Position numbers and translations under genes: made by a program. From positions 167,185 through 231,184 of the forward strand of contig NZ_JAGHKQ010000007.1 in assembly GCF_017742235.1 (NCBI RefSeq): a DNA stretch of 64,000 bases, given 5' to 3'. Below, piece after piece: positions 1 through 8,370 of the stretch. Under the pieces are notes generated by a model that was given only the letters and a program-made list of their open reading frames with translations, did no database searches and had not been told where the DNA came from. Position 1 is the first letter of the stretch, and each line of letters begins with the position of its first letter. This stretch comes from Bacillus sp. 165 (GTDB taxonomy: Bacteria > Bacillota > Bacilli > Bacillales > Bacillaceae_G).

Positions 1-978
1 TTAAGAATGAACTTTTAACTTCTTGAATTCTTCAGTTAATAAAGGTATTACTTCAAATAAATCGCCTACAATCCCGTAGTCTGCAACCTTGAAGATATTA
101 GCTTCAGGATCTTTATTAATAGCTACGATTACTTTAGAGTTGGACATACCTGCTAAGTGCTGGATTGCTCCAGAAATACCACATGCAATGTAAAGATCTG
201 GAGTTACTACTTTACCTGTTTGTCCGATTTGCAGAGAATAATCACAATAGTCTGCATCGCATGCACCACGGGATGCGCCTACAGCTCCGCCTAATACGTC
301 TGCAAGCTCTTGTAAAGGCTTGAAGCCTTCTTCACTCTTCACACCGCGTCCGCCCGCAATGATAACCTTAGCTTCAGATAAATCTACACCTTGAGCTGTT
401 TTGCGAACAACGTCTTTAATAATTGTACGTAAATCTTTGATTTCAACTGATAAAGAAGCTACTTCACCTGTGCGAGCTGCATCTTTTTCAAGTGGTGCGA
501 TGTTGTTTGGACGCACCGTCGCAAAGATTAAACCGTCTGTTACAATTTTTCTTTCAAACGCCTTACCAGAGTAGATAGGACGAGTGAATACGATGTTTCC
601 ACCTGCTACTTCCAATGCTGTTACGTCAGAGATTAATCCTGCATCTAATTTAGCTGCAAGCTTTGGAGATAAATCTTTTCCTAATGCAGTGTGACCCATT
701 ACAAGGCCTTCTGGCTTTTCAGCATCCACTGCTACAAGTACTGCTTGAGCATACCCGTCAGAAGTATACGCATTTAACTTTTCATCTTCCACTGTTACAA
801 CGCGATCTGCACCGTAATTGATTAATTCATTTGCTAAAGAAGCTACTCCTTGTCCAACTAAAAGACCTACCACTTCTCCGCCTTCTGCAATTGTTTTTGC
901 AGCTGCAATCGCCTCAAAAGAAACGTTTCTTAAAGATCCGTCACGTACTTCTCCTAATACCAATACTTTACGAGCCAT
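1..978 (-). CDS. etfA: Electron transfer flavoprotein alpha subunit
   Basis: This 325-residue protein is the FAD-binding partner of EtfB. The heterodimer takes electrons from acyl-CoA dehydrogenases and passes them toward the quinone pool. The C-terminal FAD domain is clear, with GGRGVKSEEGF near residue 210, then IGQTGK and GISGAIQHLAGM in the order typical of the family. The start follows a GGAGGGG ribosome binding site. It is the last gene of the fadR/fadB/etfB/etfA unit, 45 bp after etfB. The stop codon is the first triplet of the window, so the gene is complete but its terminator lies outside. Confidence 0.97.
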   Translation of the reverse strand: MARKVLVLGEVRDGSLRNVSFEAIAAAKTIAEGGEVVGLLVGQGVASLANELINYGADRVVTVEDEKLNAYTSDGYAQAVLVAVDAEKPEGLVMGHTALGKDLSPKLAAKLDAGLISDVTALEVAGGNIVFTRPIYSGKAFERKIVTDGLIFATVRPNNIAPLEKDAARTGEVASLSVEIKDLRTIIKDVVRKTAQGVDLSEAKVIIAGGRGVKSEEGFKPLQELADVLGGAVGASRGACDADYCDYSLQIGQTGKVVTPDLYIACGISGAIQHLAGMSNSKVIVAINKDPEANIFKVADYGIVGDLFEVIPLLTEEFKKLKVHS

Positions 979-1023
979 TCGTTTCCCCTCCGATATATGC
1001 TGTTTCGTTTTTTAGATCGTCAT

Positions 1024-1797
1024 TTAGATTACTTTCGCTTCTGTGTGCAATAAAGAAACAAGCTCTTTTACTTGATCTTGAAGCTCACCTTGCAATACTT
1101 TTCCTGCTTCTTTTTTAGGAGGCAGGTAAATTTCGATTGTTTTTGTTTTTGCTTCAACATCATCTTCTTCTAAATCTAAATCATCTAGCTCCACTTCATC
1201 TAATGGCTTTTTCTTCGCCTTCATAATTCCTGGTAAAGAAGGATAGCGAGGTTCATTTAATCCTTGCTGTGCTGTAACAAGAAGAGGCAATGAAGTTTCA
1301 ATTACTTCTGTATCTCCTTCTACATCACGCTCAATCTTCACGTCTTTTCCGTTGATTTCGAGCTTCGTGATTGTAGTTACGTAAGGAATGCCTAAAGCTT
1401 CAGCAACACGAGGGCCTACTTGACCAGAGCCTCCGTCAATTGCCACGTTTCCAGCTAAAATTAAATCTACATCTTTCTCTTTCAAGTATTCAGTCAGTAC
1501 TTTTGCTGTTGTATATTGGTCGCCGTTTTCAACATCGTCTTCGATATTGATTAACACAGCTTTGTCACAGCCCATTGCCAATGCTGTACGCAGTTCTTTT
1601 TCAGAATCTTCACCGCCGACAGTCACAACCGTTACTTCGCCTCCTTGTGCATCACGCACTTGGATTGCTTCTTCAATTGCGTACTCATCATAAGGGTTGA
1701 TGATGAATTCAGCTTCTCCATCATAAATTGCGCCGTTTTTAATTACGATTTTTTCTTCTGTGTCGAATGTTCTTTTCAATAGTACATAGATATTCAT
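1024..1797 (-). CDS. etfB: Electron transfer flavoprotein beta subunit
   Basis: This 257-residue protein is the AMP-binding beta subunit of the electron transfer flavoprotein. The N-terminus MNIYVLLKRTFDTEE and the segment VGPRVAEALGIPYVT near residue 130 are characteristic. I chose the ATG at 1797 because AGGAGGG lies 7 bases upstream; a longer reading to 1824 would place the ribosome binding site inside the gene. It lies between the enoyl-CoA hydratase and etfA on one strand with short gaps, so co-transcription is likely. The pairing ties this redox carrier to fatty-acid oxidation. Confidence 0.97.
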   Translation of the reverse strand: MNIYVLLKRTFDTEEKIVIKNGAIYDGEAEFIINPYDEYAIEEAIQVRDAQGGEVTVVTVGGEDSEKELRTALAMGCDKAVLINIEDDVENGDQYTTAKVLTEYLKEKDVDLILAGNVAIDGGSGQVGPRVAEALGIPYVTTITKLEINGKDVKIERDVEGDTEVIETSLPLLVTAQQGLNEPRYPSLPGIMKAKKKPLDEVELDDLDLEEDDVEAKTKTIEIYLPPKKEAGKVLQGELQDQVKELVSLLHTEAKVI

Positions 1798-1876
1798 CGT
1801 ATTCCCTCCTAAAGTTAAAAACATTAAGTTAATTAGAAGTATTCAGTTAATTATTTTCAAAAAATAATGATTTACA

Positions 1877-2650
1877 TTATTTTCCGCTGAAAACCGGCTT
1901 TCGTTTTTCAAAGAATGCCTTGACGCCTTCACGGCCGTCTTCTGTAACGAAAACTTCCCCGAACAGCTCGGCTTCTCGCTCCACGCCTTCATAGTACTCG
2001 GACGTTTTTGTTGTCTGCAATAACTCTAGCGCTGCTCGAACAGAAACAGGACTTTTACCCGCTGCTTTCTTTGCAAGGGTCATCGCTTCTTCTAATAACA
2101 CTTCTTCTGCAACAGCCTTATTGGCAAGACCCCATTGCACCGCTTCTTGACCAGTAATCGGTTCAGCAGTAAGCAACAGTTCGCAAGCCTTCGCTTTCCC
2201 TACATAACGAGCCAAGCGCTGTGTACCTGCAAACCCAGGGATTAATCCCAAGTTTAATTCTGGTAAGCCAAGCTTTGCATTTTCTGTTACGATACGCATA
2301 TGACAAGCCATCGCAAACTCCAGACCTCCACCTAAAGCTGCTCCGTGGATCGCTGCAATAATCGGCTTTGGAAACTTTTCCATGCGCTCAAACACAACTT
2401 GTCCGGTACGAGCGAGGCTGGATGCCTGTTTTGCATCTTGAACGGAAGTAAATTCGCGGATATCAGCTCCTGCTGAGAAAAAACGCCCCTCTCCATGCAC
2501 TACTACCGCACGAATCGCATTATTTTTCTCTACTTCCTCCAATAAATTAGAAAGCTCGTGAAACACTTGAGAAGATACTGCATTTGCAGGTTGGTGATTC
2601 ACCGTGATAATACCTACGTTTTCTTCAATCGCTAATGACAGAAAATTCAT
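1877..2650 (-). CDS. fadB: Enoyl-CoA hydratase of fatty-acid beta-oxidation (crotonase family)
   Basis: A 257-residue crotonase-fold enzyme that hydrates trans-2-enoyl-CoA. The oxyanion-hole segment SAGADI is at residues 59-64 and GGGLE at 107-111. The two acidic catalytic residues of crotonase correspond to Glu111 and Glu131 (in LPELNLG), and both are present. The start follows GAGGAGGAAG. It is 22 bp downstream of fadR and upstream of etfBA, the order known for the Bacillus subtilis lcfA-fadR-fadB-etfB-etfA region. The symbol follows that synteny; the single-domain length excludes the two-domain enterobacterial FadB. Confidence 0.9.
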   Translation of the reverse strand: MNFLSLAIEENVGIITVNHQPANAVSSQVFHELSNLLEEVEKNNAIRAVVVHGEGRFFSAGADIREFTSVQDAKQASSLARTGQVVFERMEKFPKPIIAAIHGAALGGGLEFAMACHMRIVTENAKLGLPELNLGLIPGFAGTQRLARYVGKAKACELLLTAEPITGQEAVQWGLANKAVAEEVLLEEAMTLAKKAAGKSPVSVRAALELLQTTKTSEYYEGVEREAELFGEVFVTEDGREGVKAFFEKRKPVFSGK

Positions 2651-2672
2651 CTACTCTTCCTCCTCTTTGCTT

Positions 2673-3257
2673 TCACTTTGCGCTGCATGCACCGACTAAA
2701 AGCTGTTGAACCGCTTCAGAAAGAGCAACCAAATTGTATTTGTGATCATTCATCACCCAGTTTGTCACTACTTCATCAATCGTTCCAAATATCATTTGTC
2801 TGGTGACGCGAATATCTAAGTCTTTTCGAAATTCTCCGGTTTCCACACCGACTTTCAACATTTCATCAATCACTTGCAAATATCCCTTTAAAACTTCATT
2901 GATTTTAAAGCGCAGCTCTTTATTAGACTGTCTTAATTCAAGCTGCGTAACAATCGCAAGATGCTGATCTTCATAAAGCCATTGTAAATGTGTTTCTACC
3001 AACATTATTAATTTCGACACAGCGCTTTCAATTCCTGCTGTTTTATTACGAATTTTGTCAGTAAATTCTCCCATTTTTTCTTCAAATAAAGATATTAGGA
3101 TATCTTCTTTATTTTTAAAATATAAATAAATGGTACCATCTGCTACTCCCGCCTGTTTGGCAATTTTGGAGACTTGCGCTTGATGATAGCCATTTTCTGC
3201 AATAACAATAACCGCCGCATCAATAATCTGTTTATATTTCGGTTTATGTTTCTTCAT
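2673..3257 (-). CDS. fadR: TetR-family fatty-acid degradation repressor FadR
   Basis: A 194-residue TetR repressor. The N-terminal helix-turn-helix is strongly conserved (GYHQAQVSKIAKQAGVADGT near residues 24-43, then IYLYFKNKEDIL), followed by an effector domain that in Bacillus FadR senses long-chain acyl-CoA. The ATG at 3257 has AAGGGGA 8 bases upstream and gives the family N-terminus MKKHKPKYKQII; the longer reading to 3296 would run through the operator. It is first in the fadR-fadB-etfBA unit. A palindrome matching the FadR site lies between its promoter and its start, so autorepression is likely. Confidence 0.95.
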   Translation of the reverse strand: MKKHKPKYKQIIDAAVIVIAENGYHQAQVSKIAKQAGVADGTIYLYFKNKEDILISLFEEKMGEFTDKIRNKTAGIESAVSKLIMLVETHLQWLYEDQHLAIVTQLELRQSNKELRFKINEVLKGYLQVIDEMLKVGVETGEFRKDLDIRVTRQMIFGTIDEVVTNWVMNDHKYNLVALSEAVQQLLVGACSAK

Positions 3258-3277
3258 GAATATTATCCCCTTCATCA

Positions 3278-3295
3278 TGAATGACTGTTCATTCA
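3278..3295. promoter_or_regulatory. FadR operator at the fadR promoter
   Basis: An 18-bp sequence TGAATGAACAGTCATTCA (minus strand) with perfect 7-bp arms TGAATGA/TCATTCA. It matches the Bacillus FadR consensus as I recall it (TGAATGAMTANTCATTCA) in both arms. It starts about at the predicted transcription start of fadR, where bound FadR would block initiation. Confidence 0.88.
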
Positions 3296-3302
3296 CAGTA
3301 TA

Positions 3303-3331
3303 ATAATACTGATAATTTTAAAAATTGTCAA
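3303..3331 (-). promoter_or_regulatory. SigA promoter of fadR-fadB-etfBA
   Basis: Minus-strand TTGACA (3326-3331), 17-bp spacer, TATTAT (3303-3308). The predicted start near 3296 places the FadR operator immediately downstream. Confidence 0.8.
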
Positions 3332-3384
3332 TAATAAGAAACACATTTATAGTATAATACAAAAATATATTTTTGCATTAAGAA

Positions 3385-3400
3385 AAGGCCCGAAGGCCCA
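3385..3400 (-). terminator. Short terminator after lcfA
   Basis: Minus-strand GGGCC-TTCG-GGCC hairpin with a stable UUCG tetraloop followed by TTTTCTT. It lies just behind the lcfA stop and before the fadR promoter, separating the two units at least partly. Confidence 0.65.
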
Positions 3401-3402
3401 AG

Positions 3403-5100
3403 TTATGCATTCTTTCTCTTTTGCATTTCTTCTTCAACCAACACACGCCGTAAAATTTTTCCAATCGTTGTTTTCGGCAGCTCTTTACGAAATTCATAAA
3501 CCCTTGGTACTTTATAGGCAGCTAAATATTTTCTTGTAAATTGATTCAGTTCTTCCTCCGTACACTCTGCCCCTTCCTTAAGAACGATATACGCCTTTAC
3601 CGTTTCTCCTCTATATGGGTCAGGCACCCCCACCACAACCGCTTCCTGTACATTTTCATTTTCATATAACACTTCTTCCACCTCGCGCGGATATACATTA
3701 AACCCGCTTGCTACAATCATATCTTTTTTTCGGTCGACAATATAAAAGAATCCTTCTTCATCCATGTACCCCATGTCTCCTGTATAAAGCCATCCGTCCT
3801 TCAGTACTGCAGCAGTTTCCTCTGGTTTATTCCAGTATCCCTTCATAACTTGTGGCCCTTTTACGATAATCTCGCCGATTTCTTTGTGTTCAACAGGTTC
3901 TCCCGTTTCCAAGGATACGACTCTCGCAACTGTATCCGGCCATGGAACACCAATGCTCCCCGCCACTCGCCTTGACCATAGGAAATTACTGTGTGTAACC
4001 GGAGAAGATTCTGTTAGGCCGTAGCCTTCTACCAGTTTTCCTCCTGTCGCCTTCTCAAATTGCTCTTGCACCTCAACAGGCAGCGGTGCAGACCCACTTA
4101 AACAAGCACGAACAGAAGAGATATCATACTTTTCAAGCGCTGGATGATTCAACAAACCGATATACATCGTAGGTGCGCCCGGAAATAATGTTACATGATG
4201 CTTTTTAATAGCCTTCAGCATCTCTAACACATCAAACTTAGGTATAAGTACCATTTTATACCCTTGCATAATAGAAATGTTCATCACAGTAGTCATTCCG
4301 TACACATGGAAAAAAGGCAGTACACCAAGGAGAACCTCTCCCCCTTTTTCACAGTTATATAACCAATGAATGCCCATTACTGTATTGGATACAAGATTTT
4401 CATGAGTCAGCATCACACCTTTTGGAAAGCCTGTAGTACCTCCTGTGTATTGCAGAAGCGCTAAATCCTCCTTCGGATCAAAGGACATCTCCAGTTCTTC
4501 TTTTGAAGCCGTTTTCAATATATTTTTGAAAAGACGAATGTCCTCGGTTTCTTGCACTTTTATAATCATTTTTGTTTGCTTCTTTTGTACAAACGGATAT
4601 AGTAGATTTTTAGGAAATGGCAGAAAATCTTTAATGCTTGTGACGATGACGTGTTGCAGATTTGTAGAGGATTTTACAGTTGTCACTTTCGGGTATACTA
4701 GGTCGAGGCAAAGAATGATTTTGGCACCGGAATCTTGCAATTGATATTGCAGCTCACGCTCTGTATACAGAGGATTCGTCTGCACAACGATGGCACCTGC
4801 TAAAAGAGTACCATAATATCCGATAACTCCTTGCGGACAATTCGGCAGCATAATGGCGACCCGGTCGCCTTTTTCAATACCTAATGATCGTAAATAATTC
4901 GCAAATTGCAGTGCTTGTGAATACACTTCCTGGAACGTAATATCCTTTCCCAAAAAATGAATCGCGATTTTATTTGGCAATTGCGCAGCTGTATCCTTCA
5001 AATACCATTGCAGCGGCTTACATTCCTGCTCAATTGTATACGGAATTTCTTGCGGATACTGCTTCAACCACGGTCGTTCCTGAAATAGTTCAGATGTCAT
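3403..5100 (-). CDS. lcfA: Long-chain fatty acid--CoA ligase
   Basis: This 565-residue AMP-forming acyl-CoA synthetase activates long-chain fatty acids for beta-oxidation. The adenylate signature TGGTTGFPKG is at residues 219-228. LVEGYGLTESSP and YTGDMGYMDEEGFFYIVDRKK follow in family order, and the C-terminal lysine region (KTTIGKILRR) is intact. The start follows GGGGAGG with an ATG at 5100. It sits directly upstream of fadR, as in Bacillus subtilis. I found no clean FadR palindrome at its own promoter. Confidence 0.95.
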   Translation of the reverse strand: MTSELFQERPWLKQYPQEIPYTIEQECKPLQWYLKDTAAQLPNKIAIHFLGKDITFQEVYSQALQFANYLRSLGIEKGDRVAIMLPNCPQGVIGYYGTLLAGAIVVQTNPLYTERELQYQLQDSGAKIILCLDLVYPKVTTVKSSTNLQHVIVTSIKDFLPFPKNLLYPFVQKKQTKMIIKVQETEDIRLFKNILKTASKEELEMSFDPKEDLALLQYTGGTTGFPKGVMLTHENLVSNTVMGIHWLYNCEKGGEVLLGVLPFFHVYGMTTVMNISIMQGYKMVLIPKFDVLEMLKAIKKHHVTLFPGAPTMYIGLLNHPALEKYDISSVRACLSGSAPLPVEVQEQFEKATGGKLVEGYGLTESSPVTHSNFLWSRRVAGSIGVPWPDTVARVVSLETGEPVEHKEIGEIIVKGPQVMKGYWNKPEETAAVLKDGWLYTGDMGYMDEEGFFYIVDRKKDMIVASGFNVYPREVEEVLYENENVQEAVVVGVPDPYRGETVKAYIVLKEGAECTEEELNQFTRKYLAAYKVPRVYEFRKELPKTTIGKILRRVLVEEEMQKRKNA

Positions 5101-5179
5101 AGGCTGTCTACCTCCCCATACTAAAAAAATGAATAAGACCCGTCATTATACACTCAAGTCCATACTTGAAATCCATTTC

Positions 5180-5208
5180 ATTATAGTACACAGAAGTTAC
5201 TGTTACAA
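5180..5208 (-). promoter_or_regulatory. Probable SigA promoter of lcfA
   Basis: Minus-strand TTGTAA (5203-5208), 17-bp spacer, TATAAT (5180-5185), giving a 5' leader of about 70 bases. The rest of the 5101-5394 gap is AT-rich and I see no gene in it. Confidence 0.5.
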
Positions 5209-5394
5209 TCATAATATTTTAAAAATTCAGAAATTATTATACTGATTCAAATACGGACATATAAAAAGATTTCTATATAAGGTTAAGTATCTTTTGTATG
5301 GCTTGCTCCTTATACACGATTTCTTAAAATTAACTTTTCCATGCGCATCTGAAAAATGTGCTTCCTTCCTTCAAAAATACATATTATTACCCTC

Positions 5395-5421
5395 ACTTCT
5401 TGTCCACCACCACATACAATA
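5395..5421 (+). promoter_or_regulatory. Candidate sigma-K promoter of the Ena-like gene
   Basis: AC (5395-5396), 16 bases, then CATACAATA (5413-5421), which fits the late mother-cell consensus AC-N16/17-CATANNNTA. The -10 ends only 17 bases before the ATG, so the transcript would begin at the ribosome binding site TAGGAGGTG; this short leader weakens the call. Confidence 0.45.
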
Positions 5422-5438
5422 TCGTAGGAGGTGATATC

Positions 5439-5840
5439 ATGAGTTGTAAAAAACCTATCTGTCCCATCGCTTTTCCTGTTTTTGATTCCCATTGTGTTCC
5501 TTGTCCTCCCCGGCCGGTCAATCCTACCAAAACTCGAAAATGCTTTGAGAACTGTGTTCCATTTCGAGTAGTAGGAAATCAAAAAGGCTCAACGATTTTT
5601 ACAGCAGGGACTTCCACATTCCCAAACACTATAGCAGCTACTGTTGAAAACACTTCAGACTTCTTAATCAACGTCATTGTTTCTTTTGAAGTTGGTCAAC
5701 AAACCATTGGAATCCAACCACACTCCTCTTTATCCTTCGTATTTGACGATGTAACCCAAATCAATGTATTCGGCTCAAACCAATCCGGATTTAGTGATGG
5801 TATTTTCAAATTCGATGTGTGCTACACATTCGAGGTATAA
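5439..5840 (+). CDS. Ena-like (DUF3992-type) spore-surface protein, tentative
   Basis: A 133-residue protein. The ATG at 5439 follows a perfect TAGGAGGTG. The N-terminal 40 residues are rich in Cys and Pro (Cys 3, 8, 19, 22, 35, 39; CVPCPPRP). The rest reads as alternating beta strands ending GIFKFDVCYTFEV with a seventh Cys at 128. This plan, a Cys-bearing N-terminal connector plus a small jellyroll, resembles endospore appendage subunits (Ena1/Ena3, DUF3992) of the Bacillus cereus group. The family call is from pattern memory only, and the CC pair of classic Ena connectors is missing. It stands alone between divergent or convergent housekeeping genes with a sigma-K-like promoter and its own terminator. 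Confidence 0.6.
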   Translation: MSCKKPICPIAFPVFDSHCVPCPPRPVNPTKTRKCFENCVPFRVVGNQKGSTIFTAGTSTFPNTIAATVENTSDFLINVIVSFEVGQQTIGIQPHSSLSFVFDDVTQINVFGSNQSGFSDGIFKFDVCYTFEV

Positions 5841-5844
5841 AAAA

Positions 5845-5874
5845 ACTGAGCACAGCAAACCAGCTGTGCTCAGT
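5845..5874. terminator. Bidirectional terminator between the Ena-like gene and the mutS2 unit
   Basis: Perfect 12-bp stem ACTGAGCACAGC/GCTGTGCTCAGT with a 6-base loop. It is followed by TCTTTATTT on the plus strand and TTTTTTAT on the minus strand, so it can serve both convergent units. Confidence 0.88.
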
Positions 5875-5892
5875 TCTTTATTTATTCCCCTC

Positions 5893-5985
5893 TTACTTGC
5901 TAAAAAATAACATATAAATAACACCTAACACTAAAAAAGTTCCACAAATGGCAAGGAGCACCTTTGCCAATTTTTCCATGAACAT
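5893..5985 (-). CDS. 30-residue single-pass membrane mini-protein after mutS2
   Basis: A short open reading frame begins MFMEKLAKVLLAICGTFLVL and ends FFSK before a TAA. It has a charged start (EK, K) and about 20 hydrophobic residues, one transmembrane helix. AAAGGGG lies upstream of the ATG and the gap to the mutS2 stop is 14 bases, so it would be the last cistron of the polX-mutS2 unit, just before the bidirectional terminator. An alternative ATG is two codons in. I do not recognise a named family. Its function is unknown. Confidence 0.55.
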   Translation of the reverse strand: MFMEKLAKVLLAICGTFLVLGVIYMLFFSK

Positions 5986-5999
5986 AGTTCCGTACCCCT

Positions 6000-8357
6000 T
6001 TATTTTAATTCTACGACCGTCACTCCGAGTCCGCCCTCACCAATATCTCCATAACGGAAGCTCTTAACTGCCCGATGCTTCTTCAAGTATTCTTGCACAC
6101 CTTGGCGCAAAGCTCCTGTTCCTTTCCCGTGAATGATGGAAATACGCGGATAGCTTGCAAGAAGAGCATCGTCAATATACTTCTCAACCCTGTGCAAAGC
6201 ATCTTCGTATCGTTCGCCGCGCAAGTCTAGCTCTAAACTAACGTGATAGTCTTTTCCTTTTACTGTCGCCAGTGCTTTTTTCTCTGTTTGCTTTGGACTG
6301 CTGATATATTCCATGTCCTTTTCTTTGACTTTCATTTTTAAAATTCCAATTTGGACTTGCCACTCCGTGTCAGTTACTTTTTCAAGCAGCTGTCCTTTTT
6401 GTCCAAATGTTAACACCTTAACTTCGTCCCCTAGTCGGAAGGTTTGCTTTGGTTTCGCTTCCGTGACAGCTTTTTTCTTCTCTACAAGCTTTGGCACTGC
6501 GCCTTCCAAACGGCTTTTTGCTTCAATCAATTCATGCTCTTTTACATTAACAAGCTGCTCTTTGCGCAGATGGCGAAGCTCTCGAATAATGGATTCCGCT
6601 TCCTTCTTAGATTGCTCTACCTTTTCCTCTGCTTTGCGCTCTGCTTCTTCAAACATTTTGTCACGCTGCTCATTAAACTCCAAGATTTGGCGCTGCAATT
6701 CTTTATGAAGCTTTTCAGATTCCTTGCGAAGCTCTTCAGCTTCCTTCCATTCTCGTTCAGCATTCTTTTTACTTTCTTCCAGCTTGGCAATCATATTTTC
6801 TACTTTATTAGCTTCTGAACTTGTATGGCTTCTTGCACGATCAATGACACGCTCTGATAAACCAAGACGCTTGGAAATTTCAAACGCATTACTTCGTCCA
6901 GGAACCCCTATTAACAGCCTGTATGTAGGACTTAATGTATTTACATCAAACTCCACACTCGCATTAATAACTTTTTCTCGGTTATAGCCGTATGCTTTCA
7001 ATTCTGGATAGTGCGTTGTAGCAACCACACGTGCTCCACGGTGATATACTTCGTCTAAAATAGAGATGGCAAGAGCTGCTCCTTCTTGCGGATCTGTTCC
7101 TGCTCCCAGTTCATCAAACATAACTAAGCTTTCAAAATCTGCTTGTTCTAAAATATCAACAATATTCACCATATGAGATGAAAATGTACTTAAGCTTTGT
7201 TCGATAGATTGTTCATCACCAATATCAGCAAATACTTGCTTAAACACGCAAATTTCAGAACCGTCAAGCACTGGAATTTGCAAGCCGGATTGAGCCATAA
7301 GCACACATAACCCTATTGTTTTTAATGTAACAGTTTTCCCACCTGTATTCGGCCCTGTAATAACAATTGTCGTAAAATCTTCACCAAGCTCAATATCGTT
7401 CGGTACCACTATATCTTGTGCAATAAGTGGATGACGAGCTTTAAGCAGCTTCATATAACGATTGTTATTCAATTTTGGCTTAGAAGCTTTTAACCGTTTT
7501 GCATAAAGCGCTTTGGCAAAAATAAAATCAAACTCGGCTAACACTTCCACATTTTCTAAAATGATATCAGCTTCAGTTGCAACAGCTGCAGACAATTCAA
7601 TTAAAATTCGTTCAATCTCCTGCTTTTCTTTTACTTTAGCTTCTTGCAGCTGGTTATTCAAATCAACAACAGACTGCGGTTCGATAAACAGGGTTTGCCC
7701 GGAAGCAGACTGGTCATGAACAATTCCTCCATACACATGACGATATTCTTGCTTTACCGGGATAACATAACGCTCGTTTCGAATTGTTACAATAGCATCA
7801 GACAGCATTTTGGACGCATTAGAAGAGCGAGTTAAGTTTTCTAGCTTTTCACGGATGCGAGATTCTGCACCGCGTATTTGCTGGCGGATGCTTCGCAGCT
7901 TTTCGCTTGCACTGTCAAGCACTTCTCCCCCATCTCCGATACAACTATTAATATTTCTTTCTAAATGATTAAGAGGCTCAATTCGTCCTGCAAATCCTTC
8001 TAAAATCGGCAGCTCGTGTTCATCTTCTACCATAGATTCAATAAAACGTTTCATCTGTCTACTCGCATACATGGTGCTGGAAATATCCACGAGTTCTTGC
8101 GGGCTCAATACACCACCGATTTGCGCGCGCTTCACATGCATACGAATATCGAAAGCTCCTCCCATCGGAGCATTTCCCTTTAACCGAATAACTGTGACAG
8201 CTTCATCTGTCGTTTCTTGTAAATGCACTACCTCTTCAAAATCTATGCTCGGCTGCAGCTTACGCACTTTTTCACGTCCTAAAGAAGAAGAAGTGTGTTC
8301 AAATAGCTGCTCTTTCACTTTGTCATATTCAAGTACTCGCAATGTACGTTCTAACAT
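6000..8357 (-). CDS. mutS2: Endonuclease MutS2 (MutSB)
   Basis: This 785-residue protein has a MutS-type ATPase core with Walker A GPNTGGKT at residues 335-342 and Walker [12 protein letters not shown] near 415, a long charged coiled coil around 520-630, and a C-terminal Smr nuclease domain beginning [12 protein letters not shown] near 709 with HGKGTG. It lacks the mismatch-recognition N-terminal domain of MutS. MutS2 proteins act on recombination intermediates and, in Bacillus, on collided ribosomes. It starts 13 bp after polX; the two and the following mini-protein look like one transcription unit. Confidence 0.96.
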   Translation of the reverse strand: MLERTLRVLEYDKVKEQLFEHTSSSLGREKVRKLQPSIDFEEVVHLQETTDEAVTVIRLKGNAPMGGAFDIRMHVKRAQIGGVLSPQELVDISSTMYASRQMKRFIESMVEDEHELPILEGFAGRIEPLNHLERNINSCIGDGGEVLDSASEKLRSIRQQIRGAESRIREKLENLTRSSNASKMLSDAIVTIRNERYVIPVKQEYRHVYGGIVHDQSASGQTLFIEPQSVVDLNNQLQEAKVKEKQEIERILIELSAAVATEADIILENVEVLAEFDFIFAKALYAKRLKASKPKLNNNRYMKLLKARHPLIAQDIVVPNDIELGEDFTTIVITGPNTGGKTVTLKTIGLCVLMAQSGLQIPVLDGSEICVFKQVFADIGDEQSIEQSLSTFSSHMVNIVDILEQADFESLVMFDELGAGTDPQEGAALAISILDEVYHRGARVVATTHYPELKAYGYNREKVINASVEFDVNTLSPTYRLLIGVPGRSNAFEISKRLGLSERVIDRARSHTSSEANKVENMIAKLEESKKNAEREWKEAEELRKESEKLHKELQRQILEFNEQRDKMFEEAERKAEEKVEQSKKEAESIIRELRHLRKEQLVNVKEHELIEAKSRLEGAVPKLVEKKKAVTEAKPKQTFRLGDEVKVLTFGQKGQLLEKVTDTEWQVQIGILKMKVKEKDMEYISSPKQTEKKALATVKGKDYHVSLELDLRGERYEDALHRVEKYIDDALLASYPRISIIHGKGTGALRQGVQEYLKKHRAVKSFRYGDIGEGGLGVTVVELK

Positions 8358-8370
8358 AAAAATCCTCCTA

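Noticed and set aside
818..1118. Overlapping plus-strand open frames inside etfA and etfB
   Set aside because: They lie antisense to strongly conserved genes, have no ribosome binding site, and read as low-complexity antisense.
5130..5149. FadR-like half-sites TGAATAA and TCATTAT near the lcfA start
   Set aside because: The spacer is 6 rather than 4 bases and both arms deviate, so it does not fit the palindrome seen at fadR.
5310..5582. Minus-strand 90-codon frame over the Ena-like gene
   Set aside because: It opposes a gene with a perfect ribosome binding site and shows no family pattern.
6313..6987. Plus-strand open frames inside mutS2
   Set aside because: Phe/Ser-rich antisense of the coiled-coil region, with no independent support.
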